In this document: in pieces, positions 7,916 through 16,185 of the stretch | How positions within the stretch are numbered: the first letter of the stretch is position 1 | How the letters are laid out: the number at the start of each line of letters is the position of its first letter | Assembly (NCBI GenBank): GCA_022844575.1 | Contig: JALHLL010000045.1 | Location: 1 to 17,644, forward strand | Direction of reading: 5' to 3' | Source of the DNA: a bacterium | GTDB lineage: Bacteria; Bacteroidota; Ignavibacteria; Kapaibacteriales; UBA961 | DNA length: 17,644 nt | Notes under the pieces: generated by a model | What the model saw: the letters and a program-made list of their open reading frames with translations, nothing else | Told to the model about the DNA's origin: nothing | Database searches by the model: none | Made by a program: the position numbers and the translations under genes

Positions 7916-8362
7916 ATGACATTAGAGCAAAGAATCACCGAGGATATGAAAGCCGCCATGAAATCAGGCGATAAATTACGCTTAGATACCATACGTTTGT
8001 TACGTGCCGCTATTATAGAGTTTAACAAAAGCGGTTCGGACTCGCCGATGTCAGCCGATGAAGAACAAGCAATCCTTAATCGTGAGGCAAAAAAAAGGCG
8101 CGAGGCACTTGACTTATACAAACAAAGCAATAGAAGCGAATTGGTAGAAAAAGGCGAGCAAGAACTTGCCATAATTATGGAATATTTACCGAAACAACTT
8201 TCGGAAGATGAAATTAGAGAAATAATACGATCCATTATTTCCGATGCAGGCGTAACCGAAATGAAAGATGCCGGTAAAGTAATGGGTTTGGCAATGAAGG
8301 AGTTGCGCGGCAAAGCCGAGGGAACTCTTGTACAAACAATAGTAAAATCCTTATTAACGTAA
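7916..8362 (+). CDS. yqeY: GatB/YqeY domain-containing protein
   Basis: This 148-aa protein has the standard length and sequence of the stand-alone YqeY family, related to the helical tail domain of the GatB subunit of the tRNA amidotransferase. Recognisable stretches are the N-terminal helix with DMKAAMKSGDKLRLDTIRLL (10-29), AKKRREALDLYK (58-69), EYLPKQLSEDEI (88-99) and KVMGLAMKELRGKAEG (120-135). The family is cytoplasmic; its exact role is not established, and tRNA or translation-linked functions are proposed from the GatB similarity. AAGGG lies 8 bases before the ATG. The gene is 26 bp upstream of mutS2 and probably shares its transcript. A terminator just upstream suggests either a fresh promoter between 7885 and 7915 or attenuation control. 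Confidence 0.93.
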   Translation: MTLEQRITEDMKAAMKSGDKLRLDTIRLLRAAIIEFNKSGSDSPMSADEEQAILNREAKKRREALDLYKQSNRSELVEKGEQELAIIMEYLPKQLSEDEIREIIRSIISDAGVTEMKDAGKVMGLAMKELRGKAEGTLVQTIVKSLLT

Positions 8363-8388
8363 ACTAAAGAATCCGTATTCACCACAAT

Positions 8389-10752
8389 ATGCAAGCAAAA
8401 ACCGAAAGAACCGTCGTCAACGAATCCCTCGCTGAACTTGAATTTCCGCTCGTTTTACAACATATATCTAAATACTGCATTTCGGAACCGGGTCGGGAAA
8501 TTATTCTGAATGCCGAACCGACCGAAGATATTCATTGGCTTCAAACCGAACATACTCTTGTTGAGGAATTACGACTTATTGTAATGCGTAATGAAACATT
8601 ACCCATTGAAGGGCTTCATGATATACGTCCGATGCTCAGTAAATCACTTATCCAGGGTGCCTTTTTATCAACAACGGAGTTATTAACCGTACACGATACG
8701 ATACGCAGTTCTCGGTTGATTAAAATGTATTTCCGTGACAAAACGGAATCGTATCCGGCTTTGCAAAGTTTTGTTGAGCAATTACATGAAAACCGTTTTT
8801 TAGAAAAGCATATTACCGATGCAATAGACGATACAGGAAATGTACGCGATAATGCAAGCCGTGAACTTGCATCGATACGAAAGGAAATCTTAGAAACTTC
8901 TGCAAAATTGAGAAGTAAAATTCAGAAGATTCTTCGACAAGTAGTGGAAGAAGATCGTGCAATGGAAGAGTTTATAACACAACGCGAAGGCAGATTCGTA
9001 TTACCGATAAAAGTCGAAGCGAAAAGACAAATTCCGGGCATTATTCATGGTGTTTCTCAAACAGGTTCTACCGTATTTTTAGAACCTGCTGAAATTTTCG
9101 ACTGGAATAATCAATTATCATTATTACTTAATCAGGAACAAAGGGAAATTGTCAAAATTCTCACGACATTAACAGGTGAGTTAGGCGGTGAAGCAATACA
9201 GTTTATGAGTACGGCAGATATTTTGGCTCATTTTGATGCAATGTTTGCAAAGGGGCATTATGCCGTAGCAAAAGGCGGTATCAAACCCGATATTACCAAA
9301 GAACAGTGTATCGAACTTAGAAATATCTATCACCCGCTTTTAATGACGGATATAAAGAAAAAACCAATCCCATTAAGTGCTGACTTCGATCAACAAGGCA
9401 GGGGATATTTAATTTCGGGACCAAATGCCGGTGGAAAAACAGTTGCTTTAAAAAATATAGGGTTAAATATTGCTATGGCATTATCGGGAATATTCCCCTT
9501 AGGCGAATGCCGAACCAATCCCCGAATAATATTTACAGCAATAGGCGATCATCAATCAATCGAGCAGAATTTGAGTACATTCAGTTCTCAAATAGTTCGT
9601 TTGCGCGATATTCTTTCTTTTTGCTCTCCATCTGCATTAGTATTGGTAGATGAAATTTGCTCCGGTACCGACCCGCAAGAAGGTGGTGCATTAGCAGCAG
9701 GGATTTTAGATAGTTTAATAGAAAGACAAGCATTTTTTGTTGTAACAACACATCAAAGTTCATTAAAAACATATGCGCTTAATCGTGAGGAAATTAAAAA
9801 TGCCTCGATGGAATTTGATGAAGCAAAATTGATTCCGACTTATAAATTCCTTTCAGGCATTCCGGGTAATTCCTATGCTTTCGTATTGGCACAATCGGTG
9901 GGTATTCCGCCCCATATTTTGGATAATGCAAGGACATATCTTGGCGATAGGCAATCCGAAATAGAAAAAAGTATTGCGGCATTACAGCGGTATAAATCGG
10001 ATGCTGAACAGCATGCCATGAAAGCCGGCGAAGAACGATTAAAAGCCGAAAATGCAAAAAAAGAATATGAAAGAAAATTCGAGGATTTTAAACAGAAATA
10101 CCGACAACTTGTTGGCGCGGCAAGACAAGAAGCCGATGAGATTATTAGCAAAGCTAATGCTCTTGTTGAAAATACAGTTCGTGAAATTCGTGAACAGCAA
10201 AAACCCATCACGGAAATTCGGAAAAATTTTGAACGTGAAAAACAAGAGTATGCTAAAAAAGCAGCCGAATTAAAAAAGAATGAAATAAGCGAAAAACCAT
10301 CAGGTCTTATTATCGGAGATGCTGTAACAATGGGCGATGCTTCCGAAATAGGATATATAGTGGAGCTTGATGAAGAAGGAAAAACTGCACAGGTTGAATT
10401 CAACGGTGTAAAATTCAAATTACCGACGGTACAATTACGTCGCGCATCAAGAGCAAAAGTAAAACAGAGTATCTCGGCAAAATCAACGGGTAGTTTTATT
10501 AAACTTGATGCACGAGCAAGTACCGATGTACGCGGATTTAGAGCTGACGACGCTTGTAAAGAGGTTGAGAGACTTATTTCTGATGCTGTTTTGTCAAATC
10601 TTTCTATTCTGACAATAATACACGGTAAAGGAACGGGAGCATTACGTCAAGCAATTCACGATCAATTATCACGGCATGGTTCTGTTTCTACTTTCCGAAT
10701 CGGAGCAATAGCAGAGGGCGGTGACGGAGTTACCGTTGTGGAGATACGGTAA
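8389..10752 (+). CDS. mutS2: Endonuclease MutS2 with C-terminal Smr domain
   Basis: MutS2 is a cytoplasmic MutS-family ATPase. In studied bacteria it limits homologous recombination or acts on stalled, collided ribosomes. At 787 aa it has full family length. The N-terminal core and clamp (about 1-330) lead into the ATPase: Walker A GPNAGGKT (344-351), STFSSQ (396-401), Walker B LVLVDEI (417-423), GTDPQEGG (426-433) and TTHQSS (453-458). A long charged coiled coil spans about 515-635. A KOW-like stretch (about 640-690) is followed by the Smr nuclease domain at about 703-787, with DVRGFRADDA (713-722) and HGKGTGALR (745-753), both family hallmarks. There is no MutS mismatch-recognition domain, as expected for MutS2. 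No Shine-Dalgarno is visible before the ATG. It is the second gene of a pair with yqeY and ends before a perfect hairpin. Confidence 0.96.
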   Translation: MQAKTERTVVNESLAELEFPLVLQHISKYCISEPGREIILNAEPTEDIHWLQTEHTLVEELRLIVMRNETLPIEGLHDIRPMLSKSLIQGAFLSTTELLTVHDTIRSSRLIKMYFRDKTESYPALQSFVEQLHENRFLEKHITDAIDDTGNVRDNASRELASIRKEILETSAKLRSKIQKILRQVVEEDRAMEEFITQREGRFVLPIKVEAKRQIPGIIHGVSQTGSTVFLEPAEIFDWNNQLSLLLNQEQREIVKILTTLTGELGGEAIQFMSTADILAHFDAMFAKGHYAVAKGGIKPDITKEQCIELRNIYHPLLMTDIKKKPIPLSADFDQQGRGYLISGPNAGGKTVALKNIGLNIAMALSGIFPLGECRTNPRIIFTAIGDHQSIEQNLSTFSSQIVRLRDILSFCSPSALVLVDEICSGTDPQEGGALAAGILDSLIERQAFFVVTTHQSSLKTYALNREEIKNASMEFDEAKLIPTYKFLSGIPGNSYAFVLAQSVGIPPHILDNARTYLGDRQSEIEKSIAALQRYKSDAEQHAMKAGEERLKAENAKKEYERKFEDFKQKYRQLVGAARQEADEIISKANALVENTVREIREQQKPITEIRKNFEREKQEYAKKAAELKKNEISEKPSGLIIGDAVTMGDASEIGYIVELDEEGKTAQVEFNGVKFKLPTVQLRRASRAKVKQSISAKSTGSFIKLDARASTDVRGFRADDACKEVERLISDAVLSNLSILTIIHGKGTGALRQAIHDQLSRHGSVSTFRIGAIAEGGDGVTVVEIR

Positions 10753-10793
10753 AGCAAAAGGGGAATCAATTCAGGAATTTTATTGTAAACAGT

Positions 10794-10833
10794 AAGGGTG
10801 TAATTGATAATAATTACACCCTTGTTATTTTGA
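10794..10833 (+). terminator. Terminator after mutS2
   Basis: AAGGGTGTAATT (10794-10805) and AATTACACCCTT (10812-10823) form a perfect 12-bp stem with a 6-base GATAAT loop, followed by GTTATTTTG. The T run is interrupted but the stem is strong. It lies 41 bases past the mutS2 stop (10750-10752) and about 40 bases before the end of the opposing receptor remnant, so it may serve convergent transcription. Confidence 0.75.
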
Positions 10834-10864
10834 CTAAAATTAATTTCTTTTTTTCAGATTATTA

Positions 10865-11310
10865 TTAAATTCTGACAATAAATGACATAGTGTAATTTCT
10901 CCCATCGGAAGGCCATACTCCCGGACCGGGATAAAAAAGCGGTCTTTTCGTAAAGTATTGTACATCAGTTAGATTGTTAATAGTCCCTTTAATTTCAAGT
11001 TCATCGGAGATTCTTGCAAAAGCATTAATATCAAGAGTAGAATATGCAGGAACTAAGCCGACGGAACCTGATGCAGATGGTAATTCAATATTAAGAACAT
11101 CGGTAAATATTTCGTATTGTGTCTGAAAAATTCCGAAATACTTCATACCTTTTCGTGTAATTCAAACTCGGCAAGCTCTCATCTGCTTCAACTGTTACCA
11201 AAGGCAATACACAGTTTTAATACTATCAAGAGTATTTTGCTTCTGAGAGTATGTTGTATAGGTGCAAAAGAGTATTAAAATCAGAAGTAAAGATAGCTTT
11301 TTGTAATCAC
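10865..11310 (-). pseudogene. Remnant of a TonB-dependent receptor, internally deleted and frameshifted
   Basis: TonB-dependent receptors import iron chelates or other ligands across the outer membrane and are normally about 600-900 aa. Here only the two ends are visible, in three frames. (1) 11302-11195: KKLSLLLILILFCTYTTYSQ, a typical signal peptide for this genome, then KQNTLDSIKTVYCLW and a TAA. (2) 11216-11148 in another frame: VLPLVTVEADESLPSLNYTR, whose start looks like the beginning of a plug domain and whose end resembles a barrel strand. (3) 11155-10865 in a third frame: KGMKYFGIFQTQYEIFTDV, then LVPAYSTLDINAFARI, NNLTDVQYFTKRP, YPGPGVWPSDGR and a final FIVRI. This last part is a classic receptor C-terminus of the FecA-like type. 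A possible original start is GTG at 11308-11310 or ATG at 11332-11334, each needing a frameshift at a poly-A run. The bulk of plug and barrel is missing. No IS or direct-repeat scar was recognised. Confidence 0.75.
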
Positions 11311-11470
11311 AATGTGTAATGTAGTGAGTACCATACTCAAAAACAAGGTCTTGCTAATACAAAAAGGAAATCTTTGTTTAGACAAATCCAATTAATATAT
11401 TGATATTATTATATTACCTTTACCTCGTAGAATCATTATGAATTGATGTAAATCATATATCTCGCTTATC

Positions 11471-12388
11471 CTATTTTCCCCACATTTGCATCTGATGTCT
11501 TAACGTCATCACTCCATTATACGATTTACTGAATTTCATTCCCAAATCGGTTTCAGCTTTAAGATTGATCAGACCTCCACGCAAAGGACGTGCAGCTTTT
11601 TGGGAAAGCTGTTGAGTTGTAATTGATTCAATAAGTGAAGCATCATACTGATATACCTGTGCTATAGTTTTAGCAAACTCTAAACGGCTACAGTAATCAC
11701 TTCCCGCAATATTATAAATACCTTCTCTTTTTTTATCAATTATTTTTAATACAGCTAAACCGATATCATCCGTAAATGTAGGATTTCCATATTGGTCATC
11801 AACTACTCGGAAAGGTTTTCCTGCTTCCAATTTATTAACTACCCACTGAACAAAATCACCATGATTATAGGATGTGTGCCCATAAACTACATTGGTTCTT
11901 AATATGGAATAGTTGATACCTGTTGCATGACAAACATTTTCGGCAGCCAATTTCGATTTGCCATAATAATTTATCGGATTCGGAATATCATTTTCTGAGT
12001 AGGGACCATGTTTGCCGTCAAAAATATAATCGGTAGAAAAATGAATAAAGTGTGCATCGGTAGCTTTACTTGCACGCGCCAAATGTTCCACTAAAGTCAC
12101 ATTTGCATTCCATGCTTTTTCTCTTTCAATTTCGCAACCGTCCACATCTGTCATGGCAGCACAGTTAATGATAGCAGTCGGTAATTCTTTCAAGGCAATT
12201 TCTTTTAACGGTTTAAAATCGCCAAATGCCAGACTGTATAGTTTTACTCCTTCGGTATCACCCGTAACATTTTCTGCTGAAGAAATAAGAACAATATCCG
12301 CTTTTTTTTCAGATCGTAGAATACGTACTAGTGCTTCAGCCACTTTACTTCTTGCTCCAATGAGCATGACCTTTAAATTTGAATCCAT
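11471..12388 (-). CDS. rfbD: RmlD-like NAD(P)-dependent sugar reductase (dTDP-4-dehydrorhamnose reductase family)
   Basis: This protein belongs to the extended SDR / RmlD substrate-binding family, which reduces dTDP-4-keto-L-rhamnose to dTDP-L-rhamnose in the cytoplasm. With the start at 12388 it is 305 aa, a normal length; a start at 12451 would run 21 codons back into the upstream GNAT gene and lacks support. Visible motifs are STDYIFDG (118-125), NPINYYGKSKLAAE (137-150) with the catalytic Tyr142-x-x-x-Lys146, LRTNVVYG (163-170) and VVDDQYGNPTF (195-205). The nucleotide-binding GxxGxxG is degenerate: GARSKVA (11-17) keeps only the first Gly. The ATG lies 7 bases past the TGA of the GNAT gene, with a purine run up to the start, so translation is probably coupled. 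The last-step rhamnose role is likely; a reductase for another nucleotide sugar is the alternative. Confidence 0.82.
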   Translation of the reverse strand: MDSNLKVMLIGARSKVAEALVRILRSEKKADIVLISSAENVTGDTEGVKLYSLAFGDFKPLKEIALKELPTAIINCAAMTDVDGCEIEREKAWNANVTLVEHLARASKATDAHFIHFSTDYIFDGKHGPYSENDIPNPINYYGKSKLAAENVCHATGINYSILRTNVVYGHTSYNHGDFVQWVVNKLEAGKPFRVVDDQYGNPTFTDDIGLAVLKIIDKKREGIYNIAGSDYCSRLEFAKTIAQVYQYDASLIESITTQQLSQKAARPLRGGLINLKAETDLGMKFSKSYNGVMTLRHQMQMWGK

Positions 12389-12395
12389 CCTTTTT

Positions 12396-12836
12396 TCAAA
12401 ATATCTCAAAATATTTTTCCATTTGAACATGAGGAATACCGACCTCTTCAAATTCCTCGCTACAAACAGTATATTGTAATTTTTTATAAAATCCTACAAC
12501 TACTTTTCGTGCATGAAGAATAATATGACTAAAGCCCTCTTCTGCAGCAATTCTTTCACTCTCCAATACTAATTTTTCACCTATACCTTTTCCCTGAAAA
12601 TCTGGAAGAACCGCGACTTGGCGCATTCTTACGGTATTTTCATCAATAGGAGTTAAGACTAAACAACAACACAGTCTTTCTCCATAATATCCTGCCAAAT
12701 GATATGAATTTTCCTCATCCCCTAATGTCGATAAATCAAGATTTAAGCCGAGGGGTTTTCTTAAAACCTGATCACGTAATTCGAGCATAGCTTCATAAGC
12801 CTCGCTTCTATGCTCTCCCAGCGAAAACTGTATCAT
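12396..12836 (-). CDS. GNAT-family N-acetyltransferase
   Basis: This small cytoplasmic acetyl-CoA-dependent acyltransferase has an unknown substrate. Starting at 12836 (MIQFSLGEHR) it is 146 aa, typical for a single GNAT fold. A longer frame back to 12890 would translate through a hairpin and adds an atypical sequence, so I reject that start. Motif A is clear: MRQVAVLPDFQGKGIGEKLV (71-90), with the QGKGIG acetyl-CoA pyrophosphate loop at 81-86. Motif B includes FYKKLQY (116-122). No good Shine-Dalgarno is visible. It precedes the RmlD-like gene by 7 bp, which suggests one transcript. That pairing could mean sugar or polysaccharide modification, but this is only an inference. Confidence 0.85.
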   Translation of the reverse strand: MIQFSLGEHRSEAYEAMLELRDQVLRKPLGLNLDLSTLGDEENSYHLAGYYGERLCCCLVLTPIDENTVRMRQVAVLPDFQGKGIGEKLVLESERIAAEEGFSHIILHARKVVVGFYKKLQYTVCSEEFEEVGIPHVQMEKYFEIF

Positions 12837-12861
12837 GCACTTATATAAAATTAAGATGAAA

Positions 12862-12880
12862 GGGTCGGTGCTGCCGACCC
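12862..12880 (-). terminator. Hairpin after hmgA, probable terminator
   Basis: GGGTCGG (12862-12868) and CCGACCC (12874-12880) form a perfect 7-bp GC-rich stem with a 5-base loop. Read on the minus strand it lies 25 bases past the hmgA stop and is followed by TTTCATCTTAATTTT, a broken T tract. It would separate hmgA from the GNAT-rfbD pair, or act as a partial terminator or processing site within one transcript. Confidence 0.55.
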
Positions 12881-12905
12881 CTAATAACAAAGGTTTTTTT
12901 TTACT

Positions 12906-14195
12906 TTATACTGAAAATTGAGGTTTCAAACCCTGCCAGCATTCATAATAATCATGCTGTAATTCTCCGATTTCCATAGCATAACGGGTAGGACGACATA
13001 CAAAACGTGTCTCGAACATAAATGCCAAAGTATTTTCTTGTTTATGTGGTACAAGGTTGGCATTTGTTGCTGCCTGATGAGTGGCTGCATCAGGCCCGTG
13101 ACCCGACATACAATTATGTAAACTGCAACCGCCGGGTACAAATCCTTCAGCTTTTGCATCATATTGGCCAAAAATCAAGCCCATGAACTCATTCATAAAA
13201 TTTCTGTGGAACCAAGGCGGCCTAAAAGTATTTTCTGCAACCATCCAACGTGGCGGGAAAATAACAAAGTCACAATTTGCCGTACCAGGAATTTCGGAGG
13301 GTGCAGTCAATACTGTAAAAATAGAAGGATCGGGATGATCGAATGAAACGGTATTGATCGTATTAAATGTTGATAAATCATATTTATAAGGAGCATAATT
13401 GCCATGCCATGCCACGATATCCAAAGGTGAGTGATCAATAGGTGCTGACCATAAATTTCCTAAGAATTTTGCTACTACCGTAAAATCACCATCTATATTT
13501 TCATATCCGGCGACCGGAGTAAGAAAATCGCGGGGATTTGCCAAACAATTCGCACCGATGGGGCCCAAATCAGGTAATCGGAATAAACCTCCATAATTTT
13601 CACATATATATCCGCGTGCTTTGCCGTCCTTTAATTGTACTCTGAATTTTATACCGCGTTGAATTACACAAATTTCACCCGGCGCAACTTCCATTCTTCC
13701 CATTTCAGTATCAATAATCAAAATACCTAATTGAGGCACAATAAGCATTTCACCATCGGCATTATAGAAAAAACGATCCGTCATATCTTTATTAGCTGCA
13801 TATATGTGGATAGCCAGCCCATTGTGCATACTGCAATCACCATTGCCTGCAATAGTAATTAAACCGTCAATAAAATCCGTAGGTTCATCAGGTATTGCCA
13901 AAGGACTCCATCGTAATTGATTCGGCGGTGTCGGAATTTCATCAAACGGTGTAGAACGCAATAACTTGTTTTCTATTCTGCTAAATGGTTTGTGTACAAC
14001 AGAAGGACGTATTCTATAAAGCCATGTTCTTTTATTACTATGGCGCGGAGCCGTAAACGGCGTGCCGCTTAATTGCTCGGCATAAAGATTATAGGGAACT
14101 TTTTGAGGTGAATTTTGTCCTTTCGGTAAAGCATTGGGTTCTGCCTCCGTGGCAAATTCATTACCGAAACCCGACATATAGAGTAGATTTGTCAT
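12906..14195 (-). CDS. hmgA: Homogentisate 1,2-dioxygenase
   Basis: This enzyme opens the ring of homogentisate to maleylacetoacetate using Fe(II) and O2, the central step of phenylalanine/tyrosine catabolism. At 429 aa it is full length. Family landmarks are YMSGFGNEFATEA (6-18) and FDHPDPSIFTVLT (285-297), with His287 matching the catalytic His292 of the human enzyme. The iron ligands are His330 (WFHRN), Glu336 (NEFMG) and His366 (GHGPD), which match human 335/341/371 with a constant offset of five. GGGGA lies 9 bases before the ATG, and a TATTTTTG promoter-like element lies 36 bases before it. No other gene of the pathway (hppD, maiA, fahA) is in the window. It sits between envelope genes, 65 bp after the glycosyltransferase gene. 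Confidence 0.97.
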   Translation of the reverse strand: MTNLLYMSGFGNEFATEAEPNALPKGQNSPQKVPYNLYAEQLSGTPFTAPRHSNKRTWLYRIRPSVVHKPFSRIENKLLRSTPFDEIPTPPNQLRWSPLAIPDEPTDFIDGLITIAGNGDCSMHNGLAIHIYAANKDMTDRFFYNADGEMLIVPQLGILIIDTEMGRMEVAPGEICVIQRGIKFRVQLKDGKARGYICENYGGLFRLPDLGPIGANCLANPRDFLTPVAGYENIDGDFTVVAKFLGNLWSAPIDHSPLDIVAWHGNYAPYKYDLSTFNTINTVSFDHPDPSIFTVLTAPSEIPGTANCDFVIFPPRWMVAENTFRPPWFHRNFMNEFMGLIFGQYDAKAEGFVPGGCSLHNCMSGHGPDAATHQAATNANLVPHKQENTLAFMFETRFVCRPTRYAMEIGELQHDYYECWQGLKPQFSV

Positions 14196-14231
14196 TATAT
14201 ATTATCCCCGATAATTTGTAATCCGATTCTA

Positions 14232-14239
14232 CAAAAATA
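14232..14239 (-). promoter_or_regulatory. Candidate -7 element of an hmgA promoter (TATTTTTG)
   Basis: TATTTTTG on the minus strand fits TAnnTTTG. A TTTG lies 15 bases upstream, shorter than the usual 19-21. Transcription from here would give hmgA a leader of about 30 bases and independence from the upstream envelope operon. The octamer and its 36-base distance to the ATG are the same as for the gene starting at 6140. Confidence 0.4.
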
Positions 14240-14260
14240 ATGAAACGTGAATAGCAAACT

Positions 14261-15331
14261 TCATATTTGATCGGTGATATTCCCTAAAGTTTGTTCAGTA
14301 AGAGATAATACCGTTATAGGGTCAATGGAGGTCATACATTCATGCGTACCCAAAGGACAGTTATTCAGTCCGTGATGGTGACATGGTCTGCACTTCAATT
14401 CATTGTTTTGCATTATCTTACTTTGTTCTCCAAGTGGGTAAAAACCGAATTCCGGTACTGTAGGTCCGTAAATCATTATAACTGGGCATCCCGCAAGGTA
14501 GGCAAGATGCGAAGGGGCACTATCATTGGAAATAAGAATAAGTGCTTTCGACAATACGAGAACGGTTTGCGAAAGTGAATGCTTTCCGGCAAGAGATGTG
14601 GAGCGACTGTTCTCGGCTATACGTTTGCAAAGTTCAATATCAGCATTACCACCTATCAATATAACATCATAACCGCGCTCCTTCAACATTATTGCCAACT
14701 TGGTATATTGCCGCTCACCCCATCGTTTTGTTTTCCAAACCGAACCCGGTGCAATGGCAACCGTGGTTTTCGATACATTGTCGAGGGGTAATTCTTTGGA
14801 ACTTACTTTCGGATGGATATACTCCGCATATGATTTCCTATTATCAAATTGATAGCCATTTCCACCCAAAAAGGGTTTTAACAATGAATGGATTTTTTCG
14901 ATTTCATGACCTGTTTTCGGTTGCTTCACTCTTTTGGTAAGTAATAATGACAAAGCATTATCCTTATATCCAACAGATATAATTATTTTTTTGGAAAAAA
15001 AGCGAATCAAAGAAATTAGTATTGCAGAACGGAAGGATTTATGCGGAACGAATATATAATCAATATTTTTTTTTGCAATTTCAGAAGCAAATCGCCTCAT
15101 TCCGGAAAATGATTTATGCGATTTCCTTTTATCGAAAACAAGAACTTCATCTATTAAACTATAATCGCTGCATAACTCCGCGCCTGCGGGAGTTGTTATA
15201 AAAATTATATTTGAATCGGCAAAATTATTTCTGAGTGATAAAACAAAAGGTAATGTCAAAGTAATATCACCAATAAATGCCGTTTGAATTATGGCTATCG
15301 TAGCGGAATCTTTATTATTTAGGAGTTTCAT
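14261..15331 (-). CDS. Glycosyltransferase family 9 (heptosyltransferase II-like)
   Basis: GT9 enzymes such as WaaF transfer heptose or similar sugars to the growing LPS inner core at the cytoplasmic face of the inner membrane. I start it at 15331 (MKLLNNKDSATIAIIQTAFIGDI), giving 356 aa; a start at 15403 would place 24 unrelated residues over the preceding gene. Motifs are FIGDI (19-23), APGSVWKTKRWGERQYTKLA (194-213), which is typical of heptosyltransferase II, SNDSAPSHLA (268-277), IYGPT (287-291), and a four-cysteine cluster at C314, C317, C325 and C332 common in this family. The ATG lies within the last codons of the acyltransferase gene (17-base overlap), so translation is coupled. The sugar donor cannot be fixed from sequence alone. 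Confidence 0.88.
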   Translation of the reverse strand: MKLLNNKDSATIAIIQTAFIGDITLTLPFVLSLRNNFADSNIIFITTPAGAELCSDYSLIDEVLVFDKRKSHKSFSGMRRFASEIAKKNIDYIFVPHKSFRSAILISLIRFFSKKIIISVGYKDNALSLLLTKRVKQPKTGHEIEKIHSLLKPFLGGNGYQFDNRKSYAEYIHPKVSSKELPLDNVSKTTVAIAPGSVWKTKRWGERQYTKLAIMLKERGYDVILIGGNADIELCKRIAENSRSTSLAGKHSLSQTVLVLSKALILISNDSAPSHLAYLAGCPVIMIYGPTVPEFGFYPLGEQSKIMQNNELKCRPCHHHGLNNCPLGTHECMTSIDPITVLSLTEQTLGNITDQI

Positions 15332-16181
15332 ATTTCCATCTTTTATGCTGCCATGCCCATTGTTCAGGATGTGTTTTAATAGTTTCCTCCAGAATTGCGA
15401 CATGCCTTCTCGTTAATTCCAATCGTGATTCGGGAGTATTTTCCAAATCGTCTGTTTTTATTCGGTGCAAAGTAACGGAGTATTTACCGTTCTTGTTTCT
15501 TACTGCAAACCCGATGATAATAGGTGTACCGAATTTTAAGGCAAGTTGAGCCGGTGCTTCATAGGTAACAGCAGGACGACCAAAAAAATTGACGAAAATA
15601 TCTTTATTCGGGTCAGCTGCTTGGTCAACCAATAATGCAATCGGTTTTTTATTTTGTAACTCCCTTACGATATTTTTTGCGGCACTTCCCATATCAATAA
15701 CTGTATTATCGCAACGTGTACGGATAGTATGCAGAAGTTGTGCTATAGAATTACTTCTTTGTTTTTTTATCACTATAGCCATCGGTATTTTCGATAAATA
15801 ACCCGCGCTAAAAGCCAATAACTCCCAATTACCAAAATGCCCTGAAAGTAATATCAGTCCTTTATTTTCAGAATTCAACTCTTCAATAAGTTCTATATTC
15901 GTAAAACTTATCATGGACATAATTCTGTTCAAAGACATAAATGGCATGGCTACTATTTCTATAAAAGTAATTGCCAAACTACGGTAACTGTTTCGTGCAA
16001 TGGAATCTATTTCTTTTTCTGATTTATCAGGGAATGCCGTCCTTATATTAAGCACGGTATGTTTCTTTCTATCCCTATCCAAAAACACCATAATAAAAGC
16101 CATGATATAAGCCATTATTAAGCGGCCATACCTGCCCGAATACGCTGCAAAAAAACCAATTGCCGAAAGTATTACGGACAT
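15315..16181 (-). CDS. Lysophospholipid / lipid A acyltransferase (LpxL/HtrB family)
   Basis: Members add a secondary acyl chain to lipid A, or related lipids, at the inner membrane. The protein is 288 aa, near the usual 290-310. A hydrophobic N-terminal segment (1-34) is the membrane anchor. The catalytic HX4E motif is HFGNWE (115-120), followed by PMAIVIKKQRSN (133-144), LLVDQAADPN (183-192) and FFGRPAVTYEAPAQLA (199-214), all typical of the family. It ends with WQHKRWK (277-283), close to the family HRRWK. The ATG lies 4 bases past the stop of the upstream GWxTD gene, and the 3' end overlaps the glycosyltransferase start. The three genes therefore look like one envelope-assembly operon. 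Whether the substrate is Kdo2-lipid A or another lipid is not decided by sequence. Confidence 0.9.
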   Translation of the reverse strand: MSVILSAIGFFAAYSGRYGRLIMAYIMAFIMVFLDRDRKKHTVLNIRTAFPDKSEKEIDSIARNSYRSLAITFIEIVAMPFMSLNRIMSMISFTNIELIEELNSENKGLILLSGHFGNWELLAFSAGYLSKIPMAIVIKKQRSNSIAQLLHTIRTRCDNTVIDMGSAAKNIVRELQNKKPIALLVDQAADPNKDIFVNFFGRPAVTYEAPAQLALKFGTPIIIGFAVRNKNGKYSVTLHRIKTDDLENTPESRLELTRRHVAILEETIKTHPEQWAWQHKRWKYETPK

Positions 16182-16185
16182 TTAT

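Noticed and set aside
7864..8394. 176-codon minus-strand open frame opposite yqeY
   Set aside because: It covers the complete, clearly recognisable YqeY on the plus strand and would also run across the terminator and T tract.
9873..10418. 181-codon open frame on the minus strand opposite mutS2
   Set aside because: It is antisense to a full-length, motif-complete MutS2. Its Ser/Phe/Leu-rich composition is what the reverse of a charged coiled-coil region gives.
12389..12451. Upstream start for the RmlD-like gene
   Set aside because: It would overlap the GNAT gene and prefix 21 residues unrelated to the family. The ATG at 12388 follows the GNAT stop by 7 bases and starts just before the Rossmann strand.
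12837..12890. Upstream start for the GNAT gene
   Set aside because: The extra residues are encoded by the perfect GC-rich hairpin after hmgA and do not look like a GNAT N-terminus.
15332..15403. Upstream start for the glycosyltransferase
   Set aside because: It lies deep inside the acyltransferase gene and precedes the normal GT9 N-terminus (AIIQTAFIGDI).
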